A DNA stretch of 64,000 nucleotides, taken from contig CAVKOU010000007.1 in NCBI GenBank assembly GCA_963658085.1, forward strand, positions 1-64,000. Reading direction: 5' to 3'. The notes under the pieces were generated by a model. It did not search any database. It worked only from the letters and a program-made list of their open reading frames with translations, and was not told the DNA's origin. The first letter of the stretch is position 1. Each line of letters opens with the position of its first letter. Positions 8,770-18,788 of this stretch are shown piece after piece. The DNA is from CAKRJP01 sp963658085 (GTDB lineage Bacteria > Bacillota > Clostridia > Lachnospirales > Lachnospiraceae). A program made the translations under genes and the position numbers.

Positions 8770-9645
8770 TTAACTCCTCCTGGCATTATGCATATTTGTT
8801 ACATACAATTGTCTGGCAAGACCCAAAGTTCTTATCTTCTCCCCTGCTGCCTTTGCCTGTTTTCTTTCCTTATATATTCCAAAGACCGTAGGTCCACTTC
8901 CACTCATCATAGCGTTTATGGCCCCGTTCTCCTTCATAACATTCTTAATCTCTTCGATCACCGGATAATCTTCTATGGTAACCTTCTCCAATACATTTCC
9001 CATGGAACCGCAAATCATTTCCAGATTCCCCTGATTCAAACCTTCAATGATCCCATCGATATCAGGATGCTCTACAATCTCTAAAGAATCAAGCTTTTCA
9101 TAGACGGTCTTGGTAGAAACAATGATCGGTGGCTTTGCGATCAACGCAAAACACTTAGGAATCTTAGGAAGCGGTGTCAATACTTCTCCAATTCCTTCTG
9201 CAAGAGCCGTTCCCCTCATAATACAATAAGGAACATCGGCCCCCAGTTCCAGCCCTCGTTTCATAAGATCTTCTCTTGATAATCCAAGACCAAACATGCG
9301 GTTCAATCCATGAAGAACAGCTGCCGCATCACTACTTCCCCCTGCCATACCTGCCGCTACAGGAATGTGCTTTTCCAAGTGAATCTTCACACCCTCTTCT
9401 ATGGAAAATTCATCCATAAGAAGCTTTGCTGCCTTGTAGGCCAGATTATTCTCATTGACAGGAAGATATCCAAGATTGGTGCTAAGCTCGATTCCTGCAT
9501 TCTTTTTCTTCTCTACACAGATCCGGTCATAGACATAAACGGACTGCATAACCATACGGACATCATGATAACCATTGTCCCGTCTTCCCAACACATCCAG
9601 TCCAAGATTGATTTTTCCCAAAGCATTTAACTCTAATCTATCCAT
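8770..9645 (-). CDS. ispE: 4-diphosphocytidyl-2-C-methyl-D-erythritol kinase
   Basis: GHMP kinase of the MEP pathway to isoprenoids; it phosphorylates CDP-methylerythritol at position 2. The 291-residue protein begins with the typical substrate-binding LNALGKINLGLDVLGRRDNGYH, has the ATP loop PVAAGMAGGSSDAAA (around residue 100), and ends with the GHMP motif MMSGSGPTVFGIY. AAGGAG lies 6 bases before the ATG. It is the first gene of a five-gene minus-strand operon and is divergent from malQ. Confidence 0.95.
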   Translation of the reverse strand: MDRLELNALGKINLGLDVLGRRDNGYHDVRMVMQSVYVYDRICVEKKKNAGIELSTNLGYLPVNENNLAYKAAKLLMDEFSIEEGVKIHLEKHIPVAAGMAGGSSDAAAVLHGLNRMFGLGLSREDLMKRGLELGADVPYCIMRGTALAEGIGEVLTPLPKIPKCFALIAKPPIIVSTKTVYEKLDSLEIVEHPDIDGIIEGLNQGNLEMICGSMGNVLEKVTIEDYPVIEEIKNVMKENGAINAMMSGSGPTVFGIYKERKQAKAAGEKIRTLGLARQLYVTNMHNARRS

Positions 9646-9758
9646 GCTGTGCTCCTTTTTTCGTTGTTCATTGCAGTGTCAAATGAGACCTGCAACTTCT
9701 TTTTCAACAATACTGTCTGTATTTTAGCACATTTATGTAAAAAAAGGGAAAAATATGT

Positions 9759-9764
9759 TAAAAT
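9759..9764 (+). promoter_or_regulatory. possible malQ promoter
   Basis: TGTTAAAAT is an extended -10-like element 32 bases before the malQ ATG. The -35 is poor, so this is tentative. Confidence 0.35.
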
Positions 9765-9795
9765 GTCACTATCGTTATTTTTAAGGAGGAACGTT

Positions 9796-11361
9796 ATGAA
9801 TACAAACGACAGAGTGTCCGGAATTTTGCTACATCCTACCTCCCTTCCCTCTGCCTATGGCATTGGAGATTTAGGAAAATCTGCTTACGAATTTGTAGAT
9901 TTTCTGGAGGAGGCCGGACAACATCTTTGGCAGATCTTGCCCCTTTCTCATACAGGTTTTGGAGATTCCCCTTACCAGAGTTTCTCTGCTTTTGCAGGAC
10001 AACCACTGTTAATTTCACCTGATTATCTGGTAAAACTGGGTTTCCTTACAGCGGCAGATTTAAAAGATTGTCCAAAAAGCAACCCTGCTATGGTGGATTA
10101 TGGAACTGTAATTGCTTGGAAGAACAAGATTTTTAAGACTGCTTTTAAGCGCTACCAGGCAGACCGTGGAAGCTTCGGAGATTTCGAGAATAATTTCTTA
10201 GCATTTATCCACGAGGAACTTTACTGGTTAGAAGATTATGCACTTTTCATGGCTTGCAAGGACGAAAACGATGGAGCCAGCTGGTTAGAGTGGGACGAGG
10301 AATACCGAATTCCAAGCCCAACCTTTGTAGCAAAGCTTCGGGTGGATCTTACCAATTCCATCGAATACTACGAATTTTTACAATTCATTTTCTTCTCTCA
10401 ATGGCATGAATTAAAAGAATATGCCAACAAAAAAGAGATTCAGATCATGGGAGATATTCCGATCTTCGTATCCATGGACAGTGCGGATGTATGGAGCAAC
10501 AAGCATCTGTTCCAGTTAGATTCCAGGGGATATCCTACAAAGGTTGCAGGCGTACCGCCGGATTATTTCTGCGCTACCGGACAGCTTTGGGGAAATCCTA
10601 TTTATAACTGGGATGCCCATCGCTATGAGAACTTTGGCTGGTGGATCAGCCGAATCCGTCATCAATTAAAATCCGTGGATCTTCTGAGAGTGGATCACTT
10701 CCGAGGATTTGAAGCCTGCTGGAACGTACCATACGGAGAGGAAACAGCTATTAACGGCGAATGGGTTAAGTCCCCAGGTTACGAATTATTCGAAGCTGTA
10801 AAATATGCTTTGGGTGAAAATCTTCCTATTGTAGCAGAGGACCTTGGCGTCATCACAGATGAAGTTACCGCTCTTAGAAAACATTTCAACTTCCCGGGCA
10901 TGAAGGTATTGCAATTTGGTTTTGAATCCACAGATGACGGAGATTACTTACCTCACAACTACGAGTCTCCAAACTATGTATGCTATACCGGTACCCATGA
11001 CAACGACACCACCATTGGATGGTTTGGCACTTTAAAGAAAGACTGCCAGGAGAAGGTAAGAAACTATACCCATACCACTGCTGCAGAGCCTATCTGCCAT
11101 ACCCTCATAAGAACCTGTGTTGCAAGCGTGGCAAAATATGCCATCTTCCCGCTGCAGGATGTCCTGTGCTGTGGCAGCGAAGGCCGCATGAACCGCCCGG
11201 GCTATGCGCAAAACAACTGGTGCTGGAGATTCAAGAAAAGCGACCTAACCTCTTCCATGGCCAAGAGTTTAAAAGAACTGAATATCCTCTACGGCCGCTA
11301 TGTCGAAAAGCCATCGGTTAAAGAAGAGCCGGAAGAAACAGAAAATGAAAAGGAGCTATAA
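9796..11361 (+). CDS. malQ: 4-alpha-glucanotransferase (amylomaltase)
   Basis: GH77 enzyme that transfers alpha-1,4-glucan segments between maltodextrins in the cytosol. Family motifs are clear: RVSGILLHPTSLPS at the N-terminus, YQSFSAFAGQPLLIS, LLRVDHFRGFEACW (nucleophile Asp), VAEDLGVITDEV (acid/base Glu) and CYTGTHDNDTT. The 521-residue length is normal. The ATG at 9796 follows AAGGAGG at 6 bases; the frame is open 49 codons upstream without family similarity. A short charged Glu-rich tail ends the protein. plsC begins 3 bases after the stop, so they form an operon. Confidence 0.95.
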   Translation: MNTNDRVSGILLHPTSLPSAYGIGDLGKSAYEFVDFLEEAGQHLWQILPLSHTGFGDSPYQSFSAFAGQPLLISPDYLVKLGFLTAADLKDCPKSNPAMVDYGTVIAWKNKIFKTAFKRYQADRGSFGDFENNFLAFIHEELYWLEDYALFMACKDENDGASWLEWDEEYRIPSPTFVAKLRVDLTNSIEYYEFLQFIFFSQWHELKEYANKKEIQIMGDIPIFVSMDSADVWSNKHLFQLDSRGYPTKVAGVPPDYFCATGQLWGNPIYNWDAHRYENFGWWISRIRHQLKSVDLLRVDHFRGFEACWNVPYGEETAINGEWVKSPGYELFEAVKYALGENLPIVAEDLGVITDEVTALRKHFNFPGMKVLQFGFESTDDGDYLPHNYESPNYVCYTGTHDNDTTIGWFGTLKKDCQEKVRNYTHTTAAEPICHTLIRTCVASVAKYAIFPLQDVLCCGSEGRMNRPGYAQNNWCWRFKKSDLTSSMAKSLKELNILYGRYVEKPSVKEEPEETENEKEL

Positions 11362-11364
11362 AAC

Positions 11365-12099
11365 ATGCTACGATTTATAGGCGTTGTCCTATTCCTATTT
11401 TTATTTTTGATCCTCGGTCTCCCTGTCCTGGGGCTTGAATACCTCATCAGCAAAGTAAGCAAGAAAACCTGCGACTACCACTGCCTTCGCATTGTCCAGT
11501 GGGCTTTTCGGGTGATCTTAGCCATTGCAGGAGTTGATGTTACGGTCATCGGGGAGGAGAACGTTCCTGAAGGAGCGGTTCTTTTCATAGGAAATCATAG
11601 GAGCTATTTTGACATCCTGGTAACCTATTCCAGATGTAAAAACCTTACCGGCTATGTAGCGAAGAAAGAGATGCTTAAATATCCGATTCTTCGAATTTGG
11701 ATGAAGCGACTTTACTGCCTGTTCTTAGATCGGGAGAATATGAAGGAGGGACTTAAGACCATCCTTCAAGCTATAGACTATGTAAAATCCGGAGTTTCTA
11801 TTTGTATTTTTCCGGAAGGCACCAGAAACAAAGGAGAAGAAGGTTCTCTTCTCCCTTTCCATCAAGGATCTTTTAAGATTGCAGAGAAAACCGGGTGCCC
11901 CATTGTTCCTATGAGTCTTAATAATACCGTAGAAATTTTCGAGGCACATTTCCCTCGCATGAAGAAAACCCATGTGGTTTTGGAATATGGAACTCCCATT
12001 TATCCCAATGAACTCACAAGGGAAGAAAAGAAGAATCTTGCAAATACCTGCCAGAATATCATTCAGGAAACTATTGCCAAGAATCAATCTCTCGTATAA
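11365..12099 (+). CDS. plsC: 1-acyl-sn-glycerol-3-phosphate acyltransferase
   Basis: Acylates lysophosphatidate to phosphatidate at the membrane. The 244-residue protein has an N-terminal hydrophobic segment (about 3-27), the catalytic HX4D motif in NHRSYFD (around 76), and the glycerol-phosphate-binding FPEGTRNKG (around 151), followed by PIVPMSL. The Shine-Dalgarno AAGGAG lies inside the 3' end of malQ, 9 bases before the ATG. A terminator follows. Confidence 0.92.
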   Translation: MLRFIGVVLFLFLFLILGLPVLGLEYLISKVSKKTCDYHCLRIVQWAFRVILAIAGVDVTVIGEENVPEGAVLFIGNHRSYFDILVTYSRCKNLTGYVAKKEMLKYPILRIWMKRLYCLFLDRENMKEGLKTILQAIDYVKSGVSICIFPEGTRNKGEEGSLLPFHQGSFKIAEKTGCPIVPMSLNNTVEIFEAHFPRMKKTHVVLEYGTPIYPNELTREEKKNLANTCQNIIQETIAKNQSLV

Positions 12100-12111
12100 T
12101 GAAATACATCG

Positions 12112-12143
12112 AAAAGGGGACATTTTACACAATGGTCCCTTTT
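12112..12143 (+). terminator. terminator of malQ-plsC
   Basis: AAAAGGGG pairs with a C/T-rich arm including CCCTTTT, with one internal mismatch and a six-base loop, followed by TTTCTTTT. Confidence 0.75.
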
Positions 12144-12145
12144 CT

Positions 12146-12174
12146 TTTACATTTCTTTCCCTGAGTGCTATAAT
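12146..12174 (+). promoter_or_regulatory. promoter of the pncB-ddl-murF operon
   Basis: TTTACA, 17-base spacer, TATAAT, ending 52 bases before the pncB ATG. This is a near-consensus housekeeping promoter. Confidence 0.75.
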
Positions 12175-12226
12175 GTAGGGAACTATGAAAAAGAATGTAT
12201 GACCTCTTAGAAAGGGTGTGTTAAAA

Positions 12227-13681
12227 ATGAATCGACAAGATCTGACACTCCTGACTGATTTGTATGAGCTTACAATGATGCAGGGTTATTATGAAAAGGG
12301 TCAAAATGAAAAGGTGGTTTTTGACGTATTTTTCCGCCAAAATCCCTGTGGCAACGGCTACTCCGTTTGTGCCGGATTAGATCAGGTCATTAATTATATC
12401 AAAAATTTAAATTTTACTTATGAGGATGTGGATTACCTGCGGGGACTCGGAATCTTCAGTGAAGATTTCTTACATTATCTCAGTGGTTTTCATTTCACCG
12501 GAGATATCTATGCGATCCCAGAGGGAACCGTGGTATTTCCAAAGGAACCACTCATCAAGGTGATTGCCCCTATAATGGAAGCGCAATTGGTGGAAACCGC
12601 CATTCTCAATATTGTCAATCACCAGTCTCTCATTGCCACCAAGACCTCCCGTATTGTATATGCAGCGCAGGGAGATGGCATTATGGAGTTTGGTCTAAGG
12701 CGTGCCCAGGGCCCGGATGCAGGTCTTTACGGTGCAAGAGCCGCTATTATCGGTGGGTGCGTAGGAACCTCCAATGTATTAGCCGGAAAAGAATTCGACG
12801 TTCCCGTTATGGGCACCCATGCTCACAGCTGGATTATGAGTTTTCCGGATGAATATTCTGCTTTCAAGGCATATGCAGAGCTTTATCCAGATAACTGCAC
12901 CCTGTTAGTGGATACCTATGACACTTTAAAATCCGGTGTACCCAATGCTATTCGAGTATTCCGGGAATTTAAGGATTCCGGAAGAAAATTTGCCAAATAT
13001 GGCATTCGTTTAGACAGTGGTGACTTAGCTTACTTATCAAAGAAGGCCAGAAAGATGCTAGATGCTGCCGGTTTTACTGACGCTACCATCTGCGCTTCTA
13101 ATGATCTGGACGAATATCTTCTCCACGATCTTAAGATGCAAGGAGCAGCCATCGACTCCTGGGGTGTAGGAACCAACCTCATCACATCTAAGGATTGCCC
13201 TTCTTTTGGCGGTGTTTATAAGCTGGCTGCCATTGAGAATAAGGAGGGACAATTAGTTCCTAAGATTAAAATCTCAGAGAACTCAGAGAAGATCACAAAC
13301 CCCGGAAATAAGACTATTTACCGTATTTACGAAAAAGACACAGGGAAGATCAAGGCTGACTTGATTTGCTTTGCCGACGAAGTCCTTGACGAAAGCAAAG
13401 ATCTTTTGCTTTTTGATCCTCAAGATACCTGGAAGAAAACCAAGTTGTCAGGTGGCTCCTATACGATTAAAGAGATTCTGGTGCCTGTTTTCAGAAACGG
13501 AGAATGCATTTACCAATCTCCTACCGTAAGGGAGATTGCTGCCTACTGCAAAGAAGAAAAGGATACCCTGTGGGAGGAGACCTTACGTCTATTCTACCCA
13601 CACCAGGTTTATGTGGATCTGTCACAAAAACTTTACGATGAAAAGCAACGACTTTTAGGGGAGACTCATACAACGGAATAA
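12227..13681 (+). CDS. pncB: nicotinate phosphoribosyltransferase
   Basis: Converts nicotinate and PRPP to nicotinate mononucleotide in NAD salvage. The 484-residue protein has the family N-terminus LLTDLYELTMMQGYY, FGLRRAQGPDAGLYGARAA, MGTHAHSWIMSFPDE (the region of the phosphorylatable His) and FAKYGIRLDSGDLAYLS. The ATG at 12227 is preferred; an in-frame GTG three codons earlier lies too close to the AAAGGG site. It is the first gene of a four-gene plus-strand operon, 18 bases ahead of ddl. Confidence 0.94.
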   Translation: MNRQDLTLLTDLYELTMMQGYYEKGQNEKVVFDVFFRQNPCGNGYSVCAGLDQVINYIKNLNFTYEDVDYLRGLGIFSEDFLHYLSGFHFTGDIYAIPEGTVVFPKEPLIKVIAPIMEAQLVETAILNIVNHQSLIATKTSRIVYAAQGDGIMEFGLRRAQGPDAGLYGARAAIIGGCVGTSNVLAGKEFDVPVMGTHAHSWIMSFPDEYSAFKAYAELYPDNCTLLVDTYDTLKSGVPNAIRVFREFKDSGRKFAKYGIRLDSGDLAYLSKKARKMLDAAGFTDATICASNDLDEYLLHDLKMQGAAIDSWGVGTNLITSKDCPSFGGVYKLAAIENKEGQLVPKIKISENSEKITNPGNKTIYRIYEKDTGKIKADLICFADEVLDESKDLLLFDPQDTWKKTKLSGGSYTIKEILVPVFRNGECIYQSPTVREIAAYCKEEKDTLWEETLRLFYPHQVYVDLSQKLYDEKQRLLGETHTTE

Positions 13682-13699
13682 ATAATAAGGAGATTTACT

Positions 13700-14764
13700 A
13701 TGAAAATTATTGTATTAGCCGGAGGTTATAGCAACGAAAGAGACGTATCACTTAATTCCGGTGCCAGCATTTGCAAGGCTTTAAGAGATCGCGGACACAA
13801 GGCCTATCTTTTAGATGCCTTCTTGGGAATCGACTATGATTCTGATCGTTTAGATGAGCTTTTTGACGCTCCGGACGGAGGCCTTAATATCGCATCTGAC
13901 ATTCAGATTACAGAGCCGGACCTTAAGGCTCTTTGGGAGTCCCGTCCAGGAGATTCCATGAGCTACCTGGGACCGAATGTGTTAGAGCTTTGTTCCATGG
14001 CAGATATCACCTTTATGGCCTTACATGGAAGTCTTGGAGAAAACGGAAAGCTCCAGGCTACCTTCGATGTACTTGGCATCCGCTATACCGGTCCTAATTC
14101 CCTAGGTTGTGCCCTTTCTATGGATAAAGGTGTTACAAAAGAAATTTTCAAATATCAAAATGTGCCGACCCCAGATGGAAACCATGTATTTTCAGACCAC
14201 AAAGACATTTCCCTAAAGGAACTTGGCATGCATCTTCCGGTGGTAGTCAAACCTTGTTCCGGCGGTTCCAGCATCGGTGTTCACATTGTCCATACCGAGG
14301 AAGAATACAAGGAAGCTATGAAACTGTCATTTGAGAAGGAAGATGAAGTAGTCATCGAGCCTTTTATTGACGGAAGAGAATATGCCTGCGGAATCTTAGA
14401 CGGAAAGGCTCTTCCATTGGTAGAGATCATCCCTGCCAATGGCGTCTTTGACTATGTAAATAAATATCAGATCGGAGGAGCCTCCGAAATCTGTCCGGCA
14501 CAGTCTCTTACCAAAGAGCAGACGGCCTTCATCCAGGATGCAGGAGAGCGAGCTTTTGCAGCTCTTCGTCTTGATGTTTATTCCAGAGCTGATTTTATTG
14601 TAGATAACAACACCGGAGAAATTTACTGTCTGGAAGTCAATTCCCTTCCCGGAATGACCTCCGCAAGTCTCCTTCCAAAGGCTGCCAAAGCTGCCGGATA
14701 TGAATATGGCGAGTTCTGCGAGCTAATTATTCAGAAATCCATGGAAGCCCGCTACTCAAATTAG
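13700..14764 (+). CDS. ddl: D-alanine--D-alanine ligase
   Basis: ATP-grasp enzyme making the D-Ala-D-Ala terminus of peptidoglycan precursors. In the 354 residues one sees LAGGYSNERDVSLNSG, MALHGSLGENGKLQ, the ATP-binding VVKPCSGGSSIGV, and CLEVNSLPGMTSASLLP near the C-terminus. In the omega loop FDYVNKY, the Tyr aligns with Tyr216 of E. coli DdlB, which favours D-alanine over D-lactate as second substrate; this is inference from alignment by eye. AAGGAG precedes the ATG. murF follows after 37 bases, a usual pairing because MurF uses the product. Confidence 0.94.
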   Translation: MKIIVLAGGYSNERDVSLNSGASICKALRDRGHKAYLLDAFLGIDYDSDRLDELFDAPDGGLNIASDIQITEPDLKALWESRPGDSMSYLGPNVLELCSMADITFMALHGSLGENGKLQATFDVLGIRYTGPNSLGCALSMDKGVTKEIFKYQNVPTPDGNHVFSDHKDISLKELGMHLPVVVKPCSGGSSIGVHIVHTEEEYKEAMKLSFEKEDEVVIEPFIDGREYACGILDGKALPLVEIIPANGVFDYVNKYQIGGASEICPAQSLTKEQTAFIQDAGERAFAALRLDVYSRADFIVDNNTGEIYCLEVNSLPGMTSASLLPKAAKAAGYEYGEFCELIIQKSMEARYSN

Positions 14765-14801
14765 AAAATAACCAAAGTATAGAATTTGGAGATTTTATTA
14801 T

Positions 14802-16166
14802 ATGAAAAATTTAAGTTTAAGAAATATTACCGAAGCCTGCCATGGAACCTACCATGGAGATACTTCTCTTCTTGACATTGAAGTAGAGAATGTGCTCATC
14901 GACAGCCGAAAGGTTAAAAAAGGAGATCTCTTTGTAGCCATTGACGGTGTGAAGGTCAACGCTCACAAATTTATTCCGGATACCATTGAAAAGGGCGCCC
15001 TCTGTGTGGTATCCCACGAAAATTTAGGAGAGACAGACTTTCCTTATATCTTGGTGGAATCTACCGGCCAGGCACTTCTTGATATTGCCAAATTATATAG
15101 AAATTCCTTTGACGTAAAAGTTGTAGGGATTAGCGGCAGTGTAGGAAAAACCAGCACTAAGGAAATGATCGCCTCTGTTCTTTCCCAGAAGTATTCCGTT
15201 CATAAAACTCTGGGGAACTTCAACAACGAGTGGGGACTTCCTATTACAATATTTGAAATGAATGAGTCCCATGAAATCGCAGTTCTTGAAATGGGTGTTA
15301 ATCATTTTGGAGAAATGCGCAGACTCTCCTCCGTAGCAAGTCCTGACATCTGCGTCCTCACCAACATCGGTGTGGCACATTTGGAATTTTTCAAAACCAG
15401 AGAGGGAATCCTCCAGGAAAAATCTCAGATGATCCAGGATATGAAGGATGGAGGAACCATCATTTTGAATGGAGACGATGATCTTCTGGCAAAAATGGGC
15501 CCGGTAAAAGGCGTAACTCCTACCCTCTTTGGAACTACTTCTGACAATGATTTCTATGCAGATCATCTTGAGCCACAAGGGTTAAAGGGAACTGCCTGCA
15601 CCATTCATCTAAAAGATGGTTCAAGCTTTGACTGTGTCGTTCCTGTTCCTGGACTTCACATGGTATCCAACGCTTTAGCAGGAGCTAGCGTAGGATTTAC
15701 TTTGGGACTTACTCCGGAAGAGATCAAAGCAGGTATCGAGGGACTTCCTTCTATTCCGGGAAGAAACCATATTATCAAAGCCCCTCATCTTATTATTTTA
15801 GATGACTGCTACAATGCCAATCCAATTTCTATGAAAGCCTCCATCGATGTGCTGAACATGGCGGTAGGCCGCAAGGTAGCAATTCTTGGAGATATGGGCG
15901 AATTAGGAGAAGATGCTTCTTCACTTCATAAAGAAGTAGGCGTTTATGCTGCCGAAATCGGTATAGATGTGGTATGTGCCATCGGTCCGGTATCTAAGAC
16001 CTTGGCAGAAGGAGCTTCCTCAAGTTGTGAAGTTCATTGGTTCGAGACCAAGGAAGAATTCTTACAAACCTGCAAGGAGATTATTAAAGAAGGAGACAAT
16101 TGTTTGGTGAAAGCCTCCCATGGCATGGAATTTCCGGAAATTGTTTCTGCTCTGGAGAAATTCTAA
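14802..16166 (+). CDS. murF: UDP-N-acetylmuramoyl-tripeptide--D-alanyl-D-alanine ligase
   Basis: Cytosolic Mur ligase that adds D-Ala-D-Ala to the UDP-MurNAc-tripeptide. The 454-residue protein shows the N-terminal substrate domain (IDSRKVKKGDLFVAIDG), the P-loop GISGSVGKTSTKEM (around 109-122), NNEWGLP, AVLEMGVNHFGEM, NIGVAHLEFF and the C-terminal domain with DDCYNANPISMKAS and ILGDMGELG. TTGGAG precedes the ATG. It follows ddl and precedes an LTA-synthase-like gene by 23 bases, so the operon is devoted to envelope synthesis after pncB. Confidence 0.95.
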   Translation: MKNLSLRNITEACHGTYHGDTSLLDIEVENVLIDSRKVKKGDLFVAIDGVKVNAHKFIPDTIEKGALCVVSHENLGETDFPYILVESTGQALLDIAKLYRNSFDVKVVGISGSVGKTSTKEMIASVLSQKYSVHKTLGNFNNEWGLPITIFEMNESHEIAVLEMGVNHFGEMRRLSSVASPDICVLTNIGVAHLEFFKTREGILQEKSQMIQDMKDGGTIILNGDDDLLAKMGPVKGVTPTLFGTTSDNDFYADHLEPQGLKGTACTIHLKDGSSFDCVVPVPGLHMVSNALAGASVGFTLGLTPEEIKAGIEGLPSIPGRNHIIKAPHLIILDDCYNANPISMKASIDVLNMAVGRKVAILGDMGELGEDASSLHKEVGVYAAEIGIDVVCAIGPVSKTLAEGASSSCEVHWFETKEEFLQTCKEIIKEGDNCLVKASHGMEFPEIVSALEKF

Positions 16167-16189
16167 AATACAGAATAAGAGATACGAAC

Positions 16190-18766
16190 ATGAATTCAAA
16201 GCAACAACATAAATCGAAGTTTTTGGGGAACCTATGGTTCCCCTTCCTTAACGGAAATTATATTTCCCTGAAACAAATTCTGTTGCTCCTATTGCTTTTG
16301 TTTACCCTGTGCCTGGTTATTGCAAAGCATGGCTCTTTCTACGAAGTAAGAGAATACTACGCCATTAATGTTTTTGAGTCCGAATATGAACTTAACGATA
16401 AAGACAGCCAGGAAATCCGACAATATTTTGTAGCAAAGCAATCCGAACTTCAGAATATTTATCTTAAATTTGATATTGAAAATCTGGTAAATTTAAAAGG
16501 ACGCCTGATCCTATCCATCGAGGATTCATCTGGAGAGAAAATCGCATCCAGACAGCTTTTTCTCTCATCCCTCACCCAGACGGAAACTGCCTTTTGGACG
16601 GAATTTTCTATGGATGCCAACCTGGAAAAAGGGCAAGTATATACCCTTGTAATAGAGACAAAGGATGTGGATCCTTCCACGGATGCCTCCTGCAAATTAT
16701 GTCTCTCCAAGAATCGATCCTTCCTTTTTGGATATTTAAATATCGACGGAATTAAAAATGATCGCCGACTGGTAGCTACTTTCAAATACAACACCTACTG
16801 TCTGGGAGATATGGTAGTCATGATCCTTTTACTTCTTCTTGCTGCCATCTTTGTTCTCAACTGGTACAACCTAAGCTTCCGCCATAAAATGCGAAGCTTA
16901 TCGGAGAATATTCCTCCTCTGCCAGGAAGGCTTTCTGACAGGCTTTTAAGTCCCGGAAGTTTAACCTGCGTATTGTCCAGAGGATTATTTGTTGTGACTC
17001 CCCTGGTATCCTACTTTATCATGCAGAGATTTTCTTCCTATAGCCTGGAGGATTTTATTGATCAGTTAGGATACCTTCAAGGGCCGATTAATTTACTGTT
17101 ATACACATTACTGCTGTTGATTTTTTATCTTATTACAAACCGCACGAAATATGCTGCAGTCCTTACGATATTGACTACCTATATTCTGGGACTGGCCAAC
17201 TACTTTGTATGGAACTTCAGGGGTTCCCCTATTGTAGCCGCGGATCTTGCCTCTATCGGCACCGCAAAAAATGTAGCGAACCAATATACCTATACCTTAG
17301 GATTCGATGCGGTATGGGCTACGGTGATAACGGTGATCTTTATCTGTATCATAATGACAGTCGGTACCTATCGAGGCCTAAAAATCAAGAAGAGGATCCT
17401 TCTACTTGCCACTACGGCCCTGCTAACTTCAGGCACCTATACCGTCTTCTTCCACACCAGCCTGATGAAGGATCTGGACATTACCGTAAGCGTATGGATG
17501 CCGGAGAGAGACTATGCACAAAATGGTTCTGCGCTCTCCTACTTACTGACCTGGACCTACTATGTGGTGGAAAAGCCTTCCGGATACTCCCTTGAGGCTG
17601 TAGCAAAGCTTACTGAGGATTATGTGTCTGACAGTGCTTCTGCCAGCACCTCAGATACCTCTCCCAATATCATCGCTATTATGAACGAATCTTTCTCGGA
17701 TCTGGCGGTAGATACCGATATAGAAACCACAGAAGATTACATGCCTTTTATCCATAATCTTACAGAAAATACGGTAAAAGGCCACCTTTATGTATCGGTT
17801 CTTGGAGGAAATACAGCCAACACGGAATTTGAATTTCTCACAGGAAATTCCATTTCCTTCTTCCCGGCAAGATCCATTCCTTACAACAGCTACTTAAAAA
17901 CAAAGACCGGATCTCTGACTTGGACTTTAAGAAATCAAGGATACAGCGGTGACATTGCCATCCACCCTTATTACAGTGACGGATGGAACCGTCCAACGGT
18001 ATATCCACTACTTGGTTTTACAGATTTTATCTCCCAGGAAGATTTCTCCAACAATACTTACGTAAGAGAATTCATTTCCGATGAGACGGATTTTAATCGA
18101 CTGATATCAGAGTACGAAAGTCAACGACAGGAAAATTCTGATCCATTTTACGAATTTACGGTCACCATGCAAAATCACGGAGGATATCTGGGAACCCACG
18201 GACTGGTGGATGAGACCATTCAAGTAACCAAGCCTGAAAATGCCAACGACCAGCTCACCCAATATCTGAATCTCATCAAGCTCTCAGATAACGCTTTTGA
18301 AAATCTGATACAGTATTTTTCAAAGGTGAAGGAACCTACCATCATTGTAATGTTCGGAGATCATCAGCCGGGATTTACCGACAGTGTCTATGATGAACTC
18401 ATGGGACAATCCACTACTACCCTGAGTACAGAAGATACCGCGAAAATGTATCAGGTTCCCTATGTAATCTGGGCCAACTATGATATTGAGGAAGAAAGTT
18501 TAGACATGAGTGCCAATTATCTCTCCTCTTACTTATTAAACCTGTCCGGAAATAAAATGACAGGCTATAACAAATATTTGCTGGATCTTATGAAGAAAGT
18601 TCCCATCATATCTGCTATTTGCTATAAGGGAGACGACGGAGTACTGCACGCAAACGGAGAAGAATCAGAATACTCAGAACTAATTGAACAATATCAGATG
18701 ATCCAATATAATAACATGTTTGACACGGAAAATCGTGTAGATAATTTCTTCTTTTTACAAGACTAA
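16190..18766 (+). CDS. LTA-synthase-family sulfatase-fold membrane phosphotransferase
   Basis: An 858-residue membrane protein of the alkaline phosphatase/sulfatase superfamily. One transmembrane segment (about 25-47) is followed by a roughly 180-residue extracytoplasmic beta-rich region, a cluster of about five transmembrane helices (about 210-440), and a C-terminal extracytoplasmic catalytic domain: PNIIAIMNESFSD, GGNTANTEFEFLTGN (catalytic Thr), TMQNHGGY, and FGDHQPGF with metal ligands. These are the LtaS-type motifs, so transfer of glycerol phosphate or a similar headgroup to a cell-wall polymer is likely. It is longer than classical LtaS (about 650) because of the N-terminal domain. The ATG at 16190 has only a weak Shine-Dalgarno (AAGAGA). 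Last gene of the pncB operon. Confidence 0.85.
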   Translation: MNSKQQHKSKFLGNLWFPFLNGNYISLKQILLLLLLLFTLCLVIAKHGSFYEVREYYAINVFESEYELNDKDSQEIRQYFVAKQSELQNIYLKFDIENLVNLKGRLILSIEDSSGEKIASRQLFLSSLTQTETAFWTEFSMDANLEKGQVYTLVIETKDVDPSTDASCKLCLSKNRSFLFGYLNIDGIKNDRRLVATFKYNTYCLGDMVVMILLLLLAAIFVLNWYNLSFRHKMRSLSENIPPLPGRLSDRLLSPGSLTCVLSRGLFVVTPLVSYFIMQRFSSYSLEDFIDQLGYLQGPINLLLYTLLLLIFYLITNRTKYAAVLTILTTYILGLANYFVWNFRGSPIVAADLASIGTAKNVANQYTYTLGFDAVWATVITVIFICIIMTVGTYRGLKIKKRILLLATTALLTSGTYTVFFHTSLMKDLDITVSVWMPERDYAQNGSALSYLLTWTYYVVEKPSGYSLEAVAKLTEDYVSDSASASTSDTSPNIIAIMNESFSDLAVDTDIETTEDYMPFIHNLTENTVKGHLYVSVLGGNTANTEFEFLTGNSISFFPARSIPYNSYLKTKTGSLTWTLRNQGYSGDIAIHPYYSDGWNRPTVYPLLGFTDFISQEDFSNNTYVREFISDETDFNRLISEYESQRQENSDPFYEFTVTMQNHGGYLGTHGLVDETIQVTKPENANDQLTQYLNLIKLSDNAFENLIQYFSKVKEPTIIVMFGDHQPGFTDSVYDELMGQSTTTLSTEDTAKMYQVPYVIWANYDIEEESLDMSANYLSSYLLNLSGNKMTGYNKYLLDLMKKVPIISAICYKGDDGVLHANGEESEYSELIEQYQMIQYNNMFDTENRVDNFFFLQD

Positions 18767-18788
18767 ACATGGATAAGCACACAGCAGG

